Positions 33,920 to 42,091 of a stretch of 64,000 nucleotides of DNA are shown in pieces. The position numbers and the translations under genes are program-made. How positions within the stretch are numbered: position 1 is the first letter of the stretch; each line of letters opens with the position of its first letter. The notes beneath the pieces are model-generated. The model did no database searches. It was given only the letters and a program-made list of their open reading frames with translations, and was not told where the DNA came from. The DNA comes from TMED88 sp964515335 (GTDB lineage: Bacteria; Myxococcota_A; UBA9160; UBA4427): contig CAZETS010000025.1 in the NCBI GenBank assembly GCA_964515335.1, positions 1 through 64,000 on the forward strand, given 5' to 3'.

Positions 33920-34798
33920 ATGAGCACCGTCATGAAATACGAAAAGAAGACCGCCCAGGTGTTGGGCAAGCGGATGGCGTACGTCGAGGTCGGCGAAGGC
34001 GACCCGATCGTCTTCCTCCACGGCAACCCGACGTCTTCGTTCCTCTGGCGAGACGTCATCCCCCACTGCGAGTCGAAGGGCCGCTGCATCGCACCGGACC
34101 TGATCGGCATGGGCGACTCCGAGAAGCTCTCCGACTCGGGCCCGGACAGCTATCGCTTCGTCGAGCACCGCCAGTACCTCGACGCGCTGCTCGATCAGCT
34201 CGACGTGCGCGAGCGCGTGACGCTGGTCGTGCACGACTGGGGCTCGGCGCTCGGCTTCGATTGGGCGAACCGCCACCGGGACGCGGTGCGCGGCATCGCC
34301 TACATGGAAGCAATCGTGGCGCCGGTGCCGTCCTGGGACGACTGGCCGAAGCCGGTCGTTCCGGTCTTCCAGGCGTTCCGCTCACCCGAGGGCGAGAAGA
34401 TGGTCCTCGAGCAGAACTTCTTCGTCGAGCAGGTGCTTCCGAGCTCGATCAAGCGGAAGCTCAGCGACGAGGAGATGAACGAGTACCGGCGACCGTTCCG
34501 CTCGCCCGGCGAGGACCGGAGGCCGACGCTCACCTGGCCACGGCAGATCCCCATCGCGGGCGAGCCCGAGGACGTGGTGAAGATCGCCGCCGACTACTCG
34601 GCCTGGCTCGCGGAGTGCGACGTGCCGAAGCTCTTCGTGAACGCGGTGCCCGGCGCGATCCTTCGCGGCACGGTTCGCGAGCAGTGTCGCAAGTGGCCGA
34701 ACCAGACCGAGATCGAGGTGGCGGGCATCCACTTCGTCCAGGAGGACTCAGCGGACGAGATCGGCCAGGGCGTGGCCACCTGGCTCGATGGGATCTGA
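33920..34798 (+). CDS. dhaA: Haloalkane dehalogenase (HLD-II type)
   Basis: A 292-residue alpha/beta hydrolase that replaces a halogen on an alkyl carbon with hydroxyl. The full catalytic pentad of subfamily HLD-II is present at nearly the LinB/DhaA numbers: nucleophile Asp106 in VVHDWG, halide-binding Trp107 and Asn36 in LHGNPTSS, catalytic acid Glu130 in AYMEAIVAP, and base His271 in GIHFVQED. The cap domain lies at about 135-215. No signal peptide. AAGGAG precedes the ATG. Neighbours (fabV, rsmE) do not indicate a halocarbon pathway, so the natural substrate is open. Confidence 0.93.
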   Translation: MSTVMKYEKKTAQVLGKRMAYVEVGEGDPIVFLHGNPTSSFLWRDVIPHCESKGRCIAPDLIGMGDSEKLSDSGPDSYRFVEHRQYLDALLDQLDVRERVTLVVHDWGSALGFDWANRHRDAVRGIAYMEAIVAPVPSWDDWPKPVVPVFQAFRSPEGEKMVLEQNFFVEQVLPSSIKRKLSDEEMNEYRRPFRSPGEDRRPTLTWPRQIPIAGEPEDVVKIAADYSAWLAECDVPKLFVNAVPGAILRGTVREQCRKWPNQTEIEVAGIHFVQEDSADEIGQGVATWLDGI

Positions 34799-34825
34799 GC
34801 GCCGACCCCGGCGGTCCGCGCCCAG

Positions 34826-35542
34826 GTGAGCCGGCTCCCCTGGCTCCACGCCGACGAGCTGCCGCCCGCCGGTGAACTCGTCCTGCTCGACGCCGACGAA
34901 GCGCGTCACGGCGCCCGGGCCCAGCGGCTGCGGCCGGGCGATGCGGTGGTGCTGACCGACGGACGCGGCGCGACTGCGCGATCCGAGCTCGTCGACGCCG
35001 GTCGGCGCGAGCTGCGGGCCCGGGTGATCGAGCGGACCGAGCATCCGCGCGAAGCGCCGCCGATCCACCTCGCCTCGGCGCTGCCGAAGGGCGACCGCAT
35101 CGCGACGCTGCTCGCCATGGCGACCCAGCTCGGCATCACGTCTTTCACGCCCCTGCACTGCGAGCGCAGCGTCGTCGTGCCGAGCGAAGGCCCTCACGAC
35201 CGCTGGACCCGCGTGCTCCGCGAGAACGCCAAGCAGAGCCAACGCCCCTGGCTGCCCGAGATCGCGGCGCCCAGCACGCCGCACCGGGTCGTTCCGCGGG
35301 ACGGCGGGGCGGCGGCCTGGCTGCTCGATCCCAACGCCGACGAGGCGCTCGGCGTCGCGCCCCTCGAGCCGGCGTGCGCCCAGTGGCTGCTCGTCGGGCC
35401 CGAGGGCGGGTTCAGTGACGGCGAGCGGCGGGCCATGACGCTCGCCGGCGCGCGCCCGTGCACGCTCGGCGGCGGCATCCTGCGCATCGAGACCGCAGCC
35501 GTCGCGGGCGCGGCCGTGCTGCAGGCGCGCCTCGCCGGCTGA
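34826..35542 (+). CDS. rsmE: 16S rRNA (uracil1498-N3)-methyltransferase
   Basis: A 238-residue SPOUT-class methyltransferase that methylates U1498 of 16S rRNA. The N-terminal PUA-like domain (about 1-70) includes DADEARHGARAQRLRPGD, the usual family opening. The knotted C-terminal domain carries LVGPEGGFSDGE and LGGGILRIETAAVAG, which bind S-adenosylmethionine. GTG start; it lies 27 bases after the dehalogenase and is probably co-transcribed. It converges with nadA, 12 bases apart. Confidence 0.95.
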   Translation: MSRLPWLHADELPPAGELVLLDADEARHGARAQRLRPGDAVVLTDGRGATARSELVDAGRRELRARVIERTEHPREAPPIHLASALPKGDRIATLLAMATQLGITSFTPLHCERSVVVPSEGPHDRWTRVLRENAKQSQRPWLPEIAAPSTPHRVVPRDGGAAAWLLDPNADEALGVAPLEPACAQWLLVGPEGGFSDGERRAMTLAGARPCTLGGGILRIETAAVAGAAVLQARLAG

Positions 35543-35554
35543 CCCGGGCGCCGC

Positions 35555-36502
35555 TCAGGAGAGCGCGAGCATCCGCTCGATCGGCTGCAGGGCCTTCGCG
35601 GCGATTCCCGGGTCGACGGTCACCCGCGGCTCGAGATCACGCAGGCACAGGTAGAGCTTCTCGAGCGTGTTGAGCCGCATGTAGGGACACTGGCTGCACG
35701 AGCAGCTCTCGTCGGCGCCGGGTGCAGGAATCAGCACCTTGTCCGGCGCCTTCTGGCGGATCGAGTGGAACACGCCCTCCTCGGTGGCGACGATCGAGGG
35801 CCGCTCGGGATGCTCGATGGCACGCTGGATGATGCCCGTCGTCGAGGCGACGAAGTCGGCCTGATCGAGGACCGCCTGATCGCACTCGGGGTGGGCCAAC
35901 ACGTCCGCGTCCGGGTGCTTGACCTTGAGCTTGGCGAGCTCCCTGGCGCTGAACTGCTCGTGGACCACGCAGGCCCCGGGCCAGACCATCATGTCGTCGC
36001 GACCGAGTTGCTTGGAGACCCAGCGTGCAAGGTGGCGATCCGGCGCAAAGACGAGCTTCTCGCCGGCGAACTGCTCGGCCATGCGCACGGCGTTCGAGCT
36101 GGTGCAGATGAGGTCGCTGATGGCCTTCACGGCCGCCGAGCAGTTGATGTACGAGAGCACCTTGGCGCCCGGGTGCTCGGCCACGAAATCGGCGAACTCG
36201 TCGGCCGGGCAGCCGTCGGCCAGCGAACAGCCGGCTTCGAGATCCGGCACGACCACGATGCGCTCCGGATTCAGGATCGCGGCGGTCTCGGCCATGAAGT
36301 GGACCCCGCAGAAAGCGATCACGTCGCAGTCGGCCCGCTGGGCGGCCCGGGCGAGCGCGAGCGAGTCGCCCACCACGTCCGCGAGATCCTGGATCTCGTC
36401 CTCCTGGTAGTAGTGGGCGAGCAGCAGGGCGTTGCGCTCGCGCTTGAGCTCGAGGATGGCGGCCTCGAGGTCGGCCGGGAGGTCGTTGGCGTTTCGGTCC
36501 AT
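35555..36502 (-). CDS. nadA: Quinolinate synthase
   Basis: A 315-residue [4Fe-4S] enzyme condensing iminoaspartate with dihydroxyacetone phosphate to quinolinate in NAD synthesis. LAHYYQEDEIQDLADVVGDS opens the first domain; the cluster cysteines are in YINCSA, VVWPGACVVHEQF (seen as WPGAC) and the C-terminal SCSQCPYM. The start at 36502 is chosen for GGAAGAG just upstream and for family length; an earlier ATG gives a 45-residue low-complexity extension. NadB and NadC are not in the window. Confidence 0.96.
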   Translation of the reverse strand: MDRNANDLPADLEAAILELKRERNALLLAHYYQEDEIQDLADVVGDSLALARAAQRADCDVIAFCGVHFMAETAAILNPERIVVVPDLEAGCSLADGCPADEFADFVAEHPGAKVLSYINCSAAVKAISDLICTSSNAVRMAEQFAGEKLVFAPDRHLARWVSKQLGRDDMMVWPGACVVHEQFSARELAKLKVKHPDADVLAHPECDQAVLDQADFVASTTGIIQRAIEHPERPSIVATEEGVFHSIRQKAPDKVLIPAPGADESCSCSQCPYMRLNTLEKLYLCLRDLEPRVTVDPGIAAKALQPIERMLALS

Positions 36503-36657
36503 GGCTCTTCCGCTCGCTCGGAGTCGGCCGGTGGGCACCGGACACTCCTCGCTCGGAGCATCAGCATGTGCGCGATCGGATCGGCCGCAAGAGATTAGCA
36601 GGCCGTGGTGGTCCCGTGGGGTGCGGGGCCGGCCCATCCGCTGTATCCCTGTCGCCC

Positions 36658-37731
36658 ATGCGATCGGGGGCGGCGACGGTGACGCTGGCGGCGGGACTGC
36701 TCGTCGCGTGCGGCCCCTCCGAGGCGATCCGGCCGAATCTCGTGCTGATCACCGCGGACGGCGTCCGACCGGACTGGCTCGTCTGCTACGGGGCCGCCAC
36801 GACCGTGGGCGCCGAGGCCTGCGCGTTGGGCGAGTCCGGAGCGCTCTACCAGCGGGCGTTCGCGGCGGCACCGTCCGGGGCGCCCTCGGCGGCCTCCCTG
36901 CTGACGTCGACCTACCCGGCGCGGCACGGCGTCGGTGACGATCCTTCGAGCTTCCTGCCGTTCCTCGGGCCGCCGACCCTCGCCGAGGTGCTGCGGTCCG
37001 GCGGCTATGCGACGGCGGCCTTCGTCTCCAGCCCCGAGCTGAACCGGTCGCGGCACCTCGATCGCGGCTTCGACCACTACGACGACCGCGCCGCGACGGA
37101 CGCGCCCGCTCCCAAGCCGAGCGTCGGCGAGCGCGCCCGCACCTGGACCGCGAACGTGCGCAGCCCCTGGTTCCTCTGGGTGCACTTCGACGACCCTCAC
37201 GGCCCCTTCGCTGCGCGCAGCCCGGGGGCCTGGCGGTCCGGGTACGGCGAGGCGCTGCGCCGGCTCGACCGGCAGCTCGCACAGCTGATCGCCGTGCTCG
37301 ACAGCGGCCGCTCGCCGCCGGGCATCCTGCTGACCGCGCTGCACGGCCAATCGATCGGCGAAGGCGCGACGGCGCCCGGCCACGGAACCTCGCTCCTGGC
37401 TGCTCAGATCCGCGTGCCACTGCTGTGGCGCGCTCCGAGGACCGGCGGCGGCCTCGCGGTGGGGCGTCGGATCGACACCCCCGTCGGTCTGATCGACGTC
37501 GCGCCGACGCTGGTGTCCGCCGCGGGACTGCGCGCCCCGGCGAGCTTCGAGGGGGTGCCGCTTCCGCACTCCGACTCCGACGGCGATCCCGGCACGAGCC
37601 GGACCCTCTACGCCGAGCGCCCGGGCGAGGTGGCGGTGATCCGAGGCGGCGAGTTCGCCATCTCCTCGGACCCGGAGGCCGGGGCGCCCGACCGCCAAGC
37701 CGAGGTTTCCGCCCGGGCCGGCGCACCGTGA
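36658..37731 (+). CDS. Sulfatase-like lipoprotein with degenerate active site
   Basis: A 357-residue alkaline-phosphatase-superfamily protein. LLVAC with Cys18 is a lipobox, so it is probably membrane-attached. NLVLITADGVRPDW (Asp34), SAASLLTSTYPARHGVGDD, FDHYDD, HFDDPHGPF and GLIDVAPTLVSAAGL show the sulfatase fold. The nucleophile motif that should read C/S/T-x-P-x-R is GAPSA (74-78), with Gly at the formylglycine position and no Arg; the usual DHG metal motif reads LHG. Normal sulfatase chemistry is therefore unlikely. Divergent from nadA; ecm follows after 110 bases. Confidence 0.75.
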   Translation: MRSGAATVTLAAGLLVACGPSEAIRPNLVLITADGVRPDWLVCYGAATTVGAEACALGESGALYQRAFAAAPSGAPSAASLLTSTYPARHGVGDDPSSFLPFLGPPTLAEVLRSGGYATAAFVSSPELNRSRHLDRGFDHYDDRAATDAPAPKPSVGERARTWTANVRSPWFLWVHFDDPHGPFAARSPGAWRSGYGEALRRLDRQLAQLIAVLDSGRSPPGILLTALHGQSIGEGATAPGHGTSLLAAQIRVPLLWRAPRTGGGLAVGRRIDTPVGLIDVAPTLVSAAGLRAPASFEGVPLPHSDSDGDPGTSRTLYAERPGEVAVIRGGEFAISSDPEAGAPDRQAEVSARAGAP

Positions 37732-37749
37732 TCTGGCGCGCCGTCCCAC

Positions 37750-37778
37750 TTTCGTTAATTTTCTCAGCCACTTAGATA
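37750..37778 (+). promoter_or_regulatory. AT-rich block upstream of ecm
   Basis: An AT-rich stretch (TTCGTTAATTTTCT, then TTAGATAAC) lies 64-92 bases before the ecm ATG in otherwise GC-rich DNA. It is the natural place for a promoter or UP element, but no hexamer pair is a good match to the vegetative consensus. Confidence 0.3.
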
Positions 37779-37841
37779 ACCCACCCCGCGCGGCGAGCGC
37801 ACCCGGAGGCAGCGCCCGGCCCGCTCGCGACGGAGATCCCC

Positions 37842-39821
37842 ATGGCGAGCCCCGAAGGACGAGACCGTCCCTGGCTGATCCGCACCTATTCGGGCCACTC
37901 GTCGGCCCGAGCCAGCAACGAGCTCTACCGCGCCAACCTCGCGCGCGGCCAGACGGGTCTCTCGGTGGCCTTCGACCTGCCCACCCAGACCGGGTACGAC
38001 TCCGACCATCCGCTCGCCCGCGGCGAGGTCGGCAAGGTCGGCGTCCCGATCGGCCACATCGCCGACATGGTGGCGCTGTTCGACCAGATCCCCCTCGACC
38101 GCATGAACACGTCGATGACGATCAACGCCACGGCGCCGTGGCTGCTCGCCCTCTACGTGGCCACCGCCGAGCGCCAGGGCGTGTCGCCCGACCGGCTCCA
38201 GGGCACCACGCAGAACGACATCGTCAAGGAGTACCTCTCCCGCGGCACCTACGTGTTCCCGCCCGAGGCCTCGATGCGGCTCACCAGCGACGTCATCGCG
38301 TACACGGTGGACGCAATCCCGAAGTGGAATCCGATCAACATCTGCTCCTACCACCTGCAGGAGGCCGGCGCCGCGCCCGTGCAGGAGATCGCCTTCGCGA
38401 TGGCGAACGCGGTGGCCGTGCTCGACGCCGTGCGTGCCCGAGACGACGTACCCGACGACGCCATCGGCCGCGTCTTCGGTCGCATCTCGTTCTTCCTGAA
38501 CGCCGGCATCCGCTTCGTCGAAGAGGTGTGCAAGTGCCGCGCGATGACCGAGCTCTGGGAGGAGATCGGCCGCGAGCGCTACGGGATCACCGACGCCAAG
38601 CCGCTGCGGCTGCGCTACGGCGTGCAGGTCAACAGCCTGGGCCTCACCGAGAGCCAGCCCGAGAACAACATCGTGCGCATCGCCCTCGAGGCCCTCGGCG
38701 TGACGCTCTCGAAGAAGGCCCGCACCCGCTCGCTCCAGCTGCCCGCCTGGAACGAGGCCCTCGGCCTGCCACGCCCCTGGGATCAGCAGCTCTCGCTGCG
38801 CACCCAGCAGATTCTCGCCTACGAGACCGACCTGCTCGAGTACGAGGACATCTTCGACGGTTCGAAGGTCGTCGAGGGCCGCACCGCCGAGCTGAAGGAG
38901 GAGGCCAGCACCGAGCTGCAGAAGGTGCTCGAAATGGGCGGCGCCGTGGCGGCGGTCGAGAACGCCTACATGAAGCAGGCGCTCGTCGAGTCGCACACGC
39001 GCCGCATCCGCGCGATCGAGACGGGCGAGATCACCGTGGTGGGCGTCAACGATTTCGTCGAGTCGGTCGAATCCCCGCTCGTCGGCGACGCCGAGTCGGC
39101 GATCGTGAAGGTCGACGCCGAAGCCGAGCGCGAGCAGATCGAGCGGCTGCGCGCCTTCCGCAGCGAGCGCAACGACGCCGACGTCGAGACCGCCCTGCAG
39201 GGCCTGCGCGACGCGGCGGCGGGCGCCGAGAGCATCGTGCCCGCCTCGATCCGCGCGGCCCACGCCGGCGTGACGACCGGCGAGTGGGCGGACACGCTGC
39301 GCGCCCGCTTCGGCGAGTACCGCGCCCCGACCGGCGTCGGCGCCACCCGCGTCTCGGCGGCGAGCGAGAGCATCGACGCGGTGCGGGCGCGGGTCGACGC
39401 GGTGAGTGAGCGGCTCGGCCGGCGCCTCAAGATCCTCGTCGGCAAGCCCGGCCTCGACGGCCACAGCAACGGCGCGGAGCAGATCGCCGTGAAGGCGCGT
39501 GACGTCGGCATGGAGGTGGTCTACGACGGCATCCGCCTCACCCCCGACGAGATCGTGCAGTCGGCGCGCGACGAGGGCGTGCACGTGATCGGCCTGTCGA
39601 TCCTGTCCGGCTCCCACGGCGTGCTGGTCGTCGACGTGCTGGAGGGGCTGCGCAAGGAGGGACTGGCCGACGTGCCGGTGGTGGTCGGTGGCATCATTCC
39701 CGAGGACGACGCCGAGCGTCTCGAGGCCGCGGGCGTGAAGCGCGTCTACACGCCGAAGGACTTCGACCTCACGCGCATCATGGCCGAGATTGCCGACGTC
39801 GTGGAAGAGGTCCACCCCTGA
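37842..39821 (+). CDS. ecm: Ethylmalonyl-CoA mutase (MeaA-type, B12-dependent)
   Basis: A 659-residue single-chain acyl-CoA mutase. RPWLIRTYSGHSSARASN at the N-terminus, GQTGLSVAFDLPTQTGYDSD, MNTSMTINATAPWLLALY and QGTTQNDIVKEYLSRGTY match, from memory, the MeaA/ethylmalonyl-CoA mutase branch rather than methylmalonyl-CoA mutase. The C-terminal cobalamin domain carries D-x-H-x2-G at Asp539, His541 and Gly544, then GLSILSGSH and VVVGGIIP. It isomerises ethylmalonyl-CoA to methylsuccinyl-CoA. Clear ribosome site GGAG before the ATG. MeaB overlaps its stop, and cobalamin adenosyltransferase follows on the other strand. A methylmalonyl-CoA role is the main alternative. Confidence 0.87.
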   Translation: MASPEGRDRPWLIRTYSGHSSARASNELYRANLARGQTGLSVAFDLPTQTGYDSDHPLARGEVGKVGVPIGHIADMVALFDQIPLDRMNTSMTINATAPWLLALYVATAERQGVSPDRLQGTTQNDIVKEYLSRGTYVFPPEASMRLTSDVIAYTVDAIPKWNPINICSYHLQEAGAAPVQEIAFAMANAVAVLDAVRARDDVPDDAIGRVFGRISFFLNAGIRFVEEVCKCRAMTELWEEIGRERYGITDAKPLRLRYGVQVNSLGLTESQPENNIVRIALEALGVTLSKKARTRSLQLPAWNEALGLPRPWDQQLSLRTQQILAYETDLLEYEDIFDGSKVVEGRTAELKEEASTELQKVLEMGGAVAAVENAYMKQALVESHTRRIRAIETGEITVVGVNDFVESVESPLVGDAESAIVKVDAEAEREQIERLRAFRSERNDADVETALQGLRDAAAGAESIVPASIRAAHAGVTTGEWADTLRARFGEYRAPTGVGATRVSAASESIDAVRARVDAVSERLGRRLKILVGKPGLDGHSNGAEQIAVKARDVGMEVVYDGIRLTPDEIVQSARDEGVHVIGLSILSGSHGVLVVDVLEGLRKEGLADVPVVVGGIIPEDDAERLEAAGVKRVYTPKDFDLTRIMAEIADVVEEVHP

Positions 39822-40834
39822 GCAGCAGCGACCCGGCCAGCGCGACCGCCGATGCCGAGCTGTCGCTTCTACACGACGGACTCGCCGCGGGCGATCGGGC
39901 CGCGGTCTCGGCGGCGCTGAATCTCGTCGACGACCGCCGAGCCGACCGCCGCGAACTCGCCCTGGCGCTGCTCGACAGGCTCGCCGCGCTGCCCCGAAGC
40001 GACAGCGCCCGGCGCATCGGCATCACCGGCGCACCGGGCGCCGGCAAGTCGACGCTGCTCAACGCGCTGGTCGACGCGCTGCGCGATCGCGGAGAGAAGA
40101 TCGGCATCATCGCCGTCGACCCCTCGAGCCAGCGCTCGGGCGGTGCGCTGCTCGGCGACCGCATGCGGCTCGGCGCGAGCGCCCGCGAGCAGGGCGTATT
40201 CCTGCGCTCGATGGCGGCCCGTGATCGCCTCGGAGGCCTGGCGGACGCCACCTGGGCGGGCACGGCGGTGATGGCCGCCGCATTCGACTGGGTGTTCGTC
40301 GAGACCGTCGGGGTCGGGCAGTCCGAGGGCGAGGTCGCGCAGCTCGTCGACACGCTCGTCTTCGTCGCCCAGCCCGGCGCCGGCGACATGCTGCAGTTCA
40401 TGAAGGCCGGCATCCTCGAGCTGCCAGACGTGTTCGTGGTCAACAAGGCGGATGCGGGCCCCCAGGCCTCGCGCACCCGCGGCGAGCTGATCGCCGGACT
40501 CGACCTCGGCGAGGGCGCCGGGAGCGGCGACTGGGTGGCCCCGGTGCTGCTCGCCTCGGCCCGCGACCGCACGGGCATCGACGAGCTGCTCGACCGCATC
40601 GTGGCCCATCACGAGGCGATCGCGGCCAGTGGCGAGCTGCGGCGCCGGCGGACCCGCGGCGCACTCGACTTTGCGCTCGAGTCACTGGCGCGCCGCTACG
40701 GCGAGTACGGTCTCGAGCGGATCGGCGGGGTCGCCGCGGTGGAGGCCCGCCTCGGCGACGACGCCACCCCGTCGCCCTTCCGGGTGGTGCTCGAGATCGG
40801 CCGCGACATCGAGGCGGCGCTGGCCGCGAGCTGA
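39818..40834 (+). CDS. meaB: MeaB-type mutase chaperone GTPase
   Basis: A 338-residue G3E GTPase that loads adenosylcobalamin into acyl-CoA mutases and protects them. P-loop GAPGAGKS at 71-78, then GIIAVDPSSQRSGGALLGDR, the conserved FVETVGVGQSE and the specificity motif NKAD at 209-212. No ATG, GTG or TTG occurs in frame between the upstream stop at 39500 and the P-loop. The CTG at 39818, overlapping the ecm stop as CTGA and preceded by GGAAGAGG, gives a protein of family length. I annotate that as a non-canonical start. Function is coupled to ecm. Confidence 0.9.
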   Translation: MSSSDPASATADAELSLLHDGLAAGDRAAVSAALNLVDDRRADRRELALALLDRLAALPRSDSARRIGITGAPGAGKSTLLNALVDALRDRGEKIGIIAVDPSSQRSGGALLGDRMRLGASAREQGVFLRSMAARDRLGGLADATWAGTAVMAAAFDWVFVETVGVGQSEGEVAQLVDTLVFVAQPGAGDMLQFMKAGILELPDVFVVNKADAGPQASRTRGELIAGLDLGEGAGSGDWVAPVLLASARDRTGIDELLDRIVAHHEAIAASGELRRRRTRGALDFALESLARRYGEYGLERIGGVAAVEARLGDDATPSPFRVVLEIGRDIEAALAAS

Positions 40835-40913
40835 CCGCGCCGCCGGGAGGCGCCGCGCGAGGCACCACCGCGACACCGGAGGGGCGCACCCCGCAGCGGC
40901 GACCGGCCGGGCG

Positions 40914-41468
40914 TCAGCTGTCGCGACGCGTCCACTCCACGTCGCCGGCGCCCGCGCGGGCGTTCTCGGACCTCGCCAGCACGAAGAGCAGGTCGGACAG
41001 GCGGTTCAGGTAGCGCAGGCTCGCGTCCGCGAGCGGCTCTTCGTGATCGAGGGCCACCACCCGCCGCTCGGCGCGACGGCAGATCGTGCGCCCCGCATGC
41101 AGCGCGGCCGCGGCGCGGCATCCCCCCGGCAGCACGAAGGCGCGCAGCGGTGGCAGACCCGCGTCGGCTTCGTCGATCGCCGCCTCGAGGGCCGTCACGT
41201 CGGCGTCGTGGGCGCCTGCGCGCGAGAGCGCCGACTGCACGGGGTCGGCCGGCACGGCGAGCCCCGCACCGATCTCGAAGAGCGTGCGCTGCACGGCCTC
41301 GAGCACCGGATGCCAGCGTGCATCGCATTCGACGATCGCCACGCCCACGAAGGCATTAAGCTCGTCGACGGAACCGTAGGCCTCGACGCGAAGCGCGTCC
41401 TTCGACACGCGGACGCCACCGGCCAGGTCGGTCTCACCGCTGTCGCCGCGCTTCGTGTAGACCTTCAC
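40914..41468 (-). CDS. Cob(I)alamin adenosyltransferase (PduO type)
   Basis: A 184-residue ATP:cob(I)alamin adenosyltransferase that makes adenosylcobalamin. VYTKRGDSGETDL at 3-15 binds ATP, VEAYGSVDELNAFVGV follows, and RTICRRAERRVV then LNRLSDLLFVLAR complete the five-helix PduO signature. It would supply cofactor to ecm, whose gene ends 1.1 kb away in convergent orientation with meaB between. GTG start with no obvious ribosome site; this is where the family protein begins. Confidence 0.93.
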   Translation of the reverse strand: MKVYTKRGDSGETDLAGGVRVSKDALRVEAYGSVDELNAFVGVAIVECDARWHPVLEAVQRTLFEIGAGLAVPADPVQSALSRAGAHDADVTALEAAIDEADAGLPPLRAFVLPGGCRAAAALHAGRTICRRAERRVVALDHEEPLADASLRYLNRLSDLLFVLARSENARAGAGDVEWTRRDS

Positions 41469-41557
41469 GGCGGCGCAGTGTATCGCAGTCACCGGGCCGG
41501 CCCGGCCGCGACGCAGCCCCCGGCCCCGTGCACGCACCCGCTGCCGAGCGCTGGCGC

Positions 41558-42091
41558 TCAGCGCTCGCCGGCCGCGAGTTCTTCGTCGACGAGCCGCTCG
41601 AGATCGGCGTCGTCGGGGTGCGCCGACTCCGGACCGGAAGCCAGCGCATCGGCCCGCCGCGGAGCCGCGGCCGCGGCACCGTCGCTCCGGGTCGCCACCA
41701 TCCGTCGCAGCACGACGACGACGAGCAGCCCCCCGATTCCGAGCGCCGCCGCGGGCAGCATCCACGCCGCGAGCCCCCAGCCACGCGCCACCGGCGCGGA
41801 GCGGATCTCCGCGCCGAATCGCTCCTCGAGGGCCGCGATCACCTCCTCGCGCGTCGCGCCGGCCGCCTCCTGGAGCAGGATCCACTGGCGCAGCTCGGCG
41901 GCCTGCTCGCTCGGGCAGGCGGAGAGCGTACGCCCCGGGCAGTACGGGCTCATCAGCTCGTGAGCGAGCGCGTAGCCCCACTGCGGACCGACCGACTCGT
42001 CGGCCGCGGGCACATCGCCGTAGGCGGCGCCCGAGAGCAGCAGCAGCAGCGCCGCCGCGGCGGCCAGCGACAGTACGCGCGCCCGCGTCAT
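41558..42091 (-). CDS. ccmH: Cytochrome c maturation protein CcmH
   Basis: A 177-residue CcmH/NrfF-family protein for haem attachment to c-type cytochromes. A signal peptide (1-25) is followed by the redox motif in ELMSPYCPGRTLSACPSEQA, a variant spacing with six residues between the cysteines instead of the LRCxxC form. A transmembrane helix lies at about 107-127 (AAWMLPAAALGIGGLLVVVV), and the acidic tail is probably cytoplasmic. Its ATG overlaps the cysE stop by four bases (ATGA). No other ccm genes are present. Confidence 0.83.
   Translation of the reverse strand: MTRARVLSLAAAAALLLLLSGAAYGDVPAADESVGPQWGYALAHELMSPYCPGRTLSACPSEQAAELRQWILLQEAAGATREEVIAALEERFGAEIRSAPVARGWGLAAWMLPAAALGIGGLLVVVVLRRMVATRSDGAAAAAPRRADALASGPESAHPDDADLERLVDEELAAGER

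Noticed and set aside
37842..39821. Methylmalonyl-CoA mutase assignment
   Set aside because: Single-chain MeaA-type wording at the N-terminus and cobalamin domain fits ethylmalonyl-CoA mutase better; only alignment can settle it.
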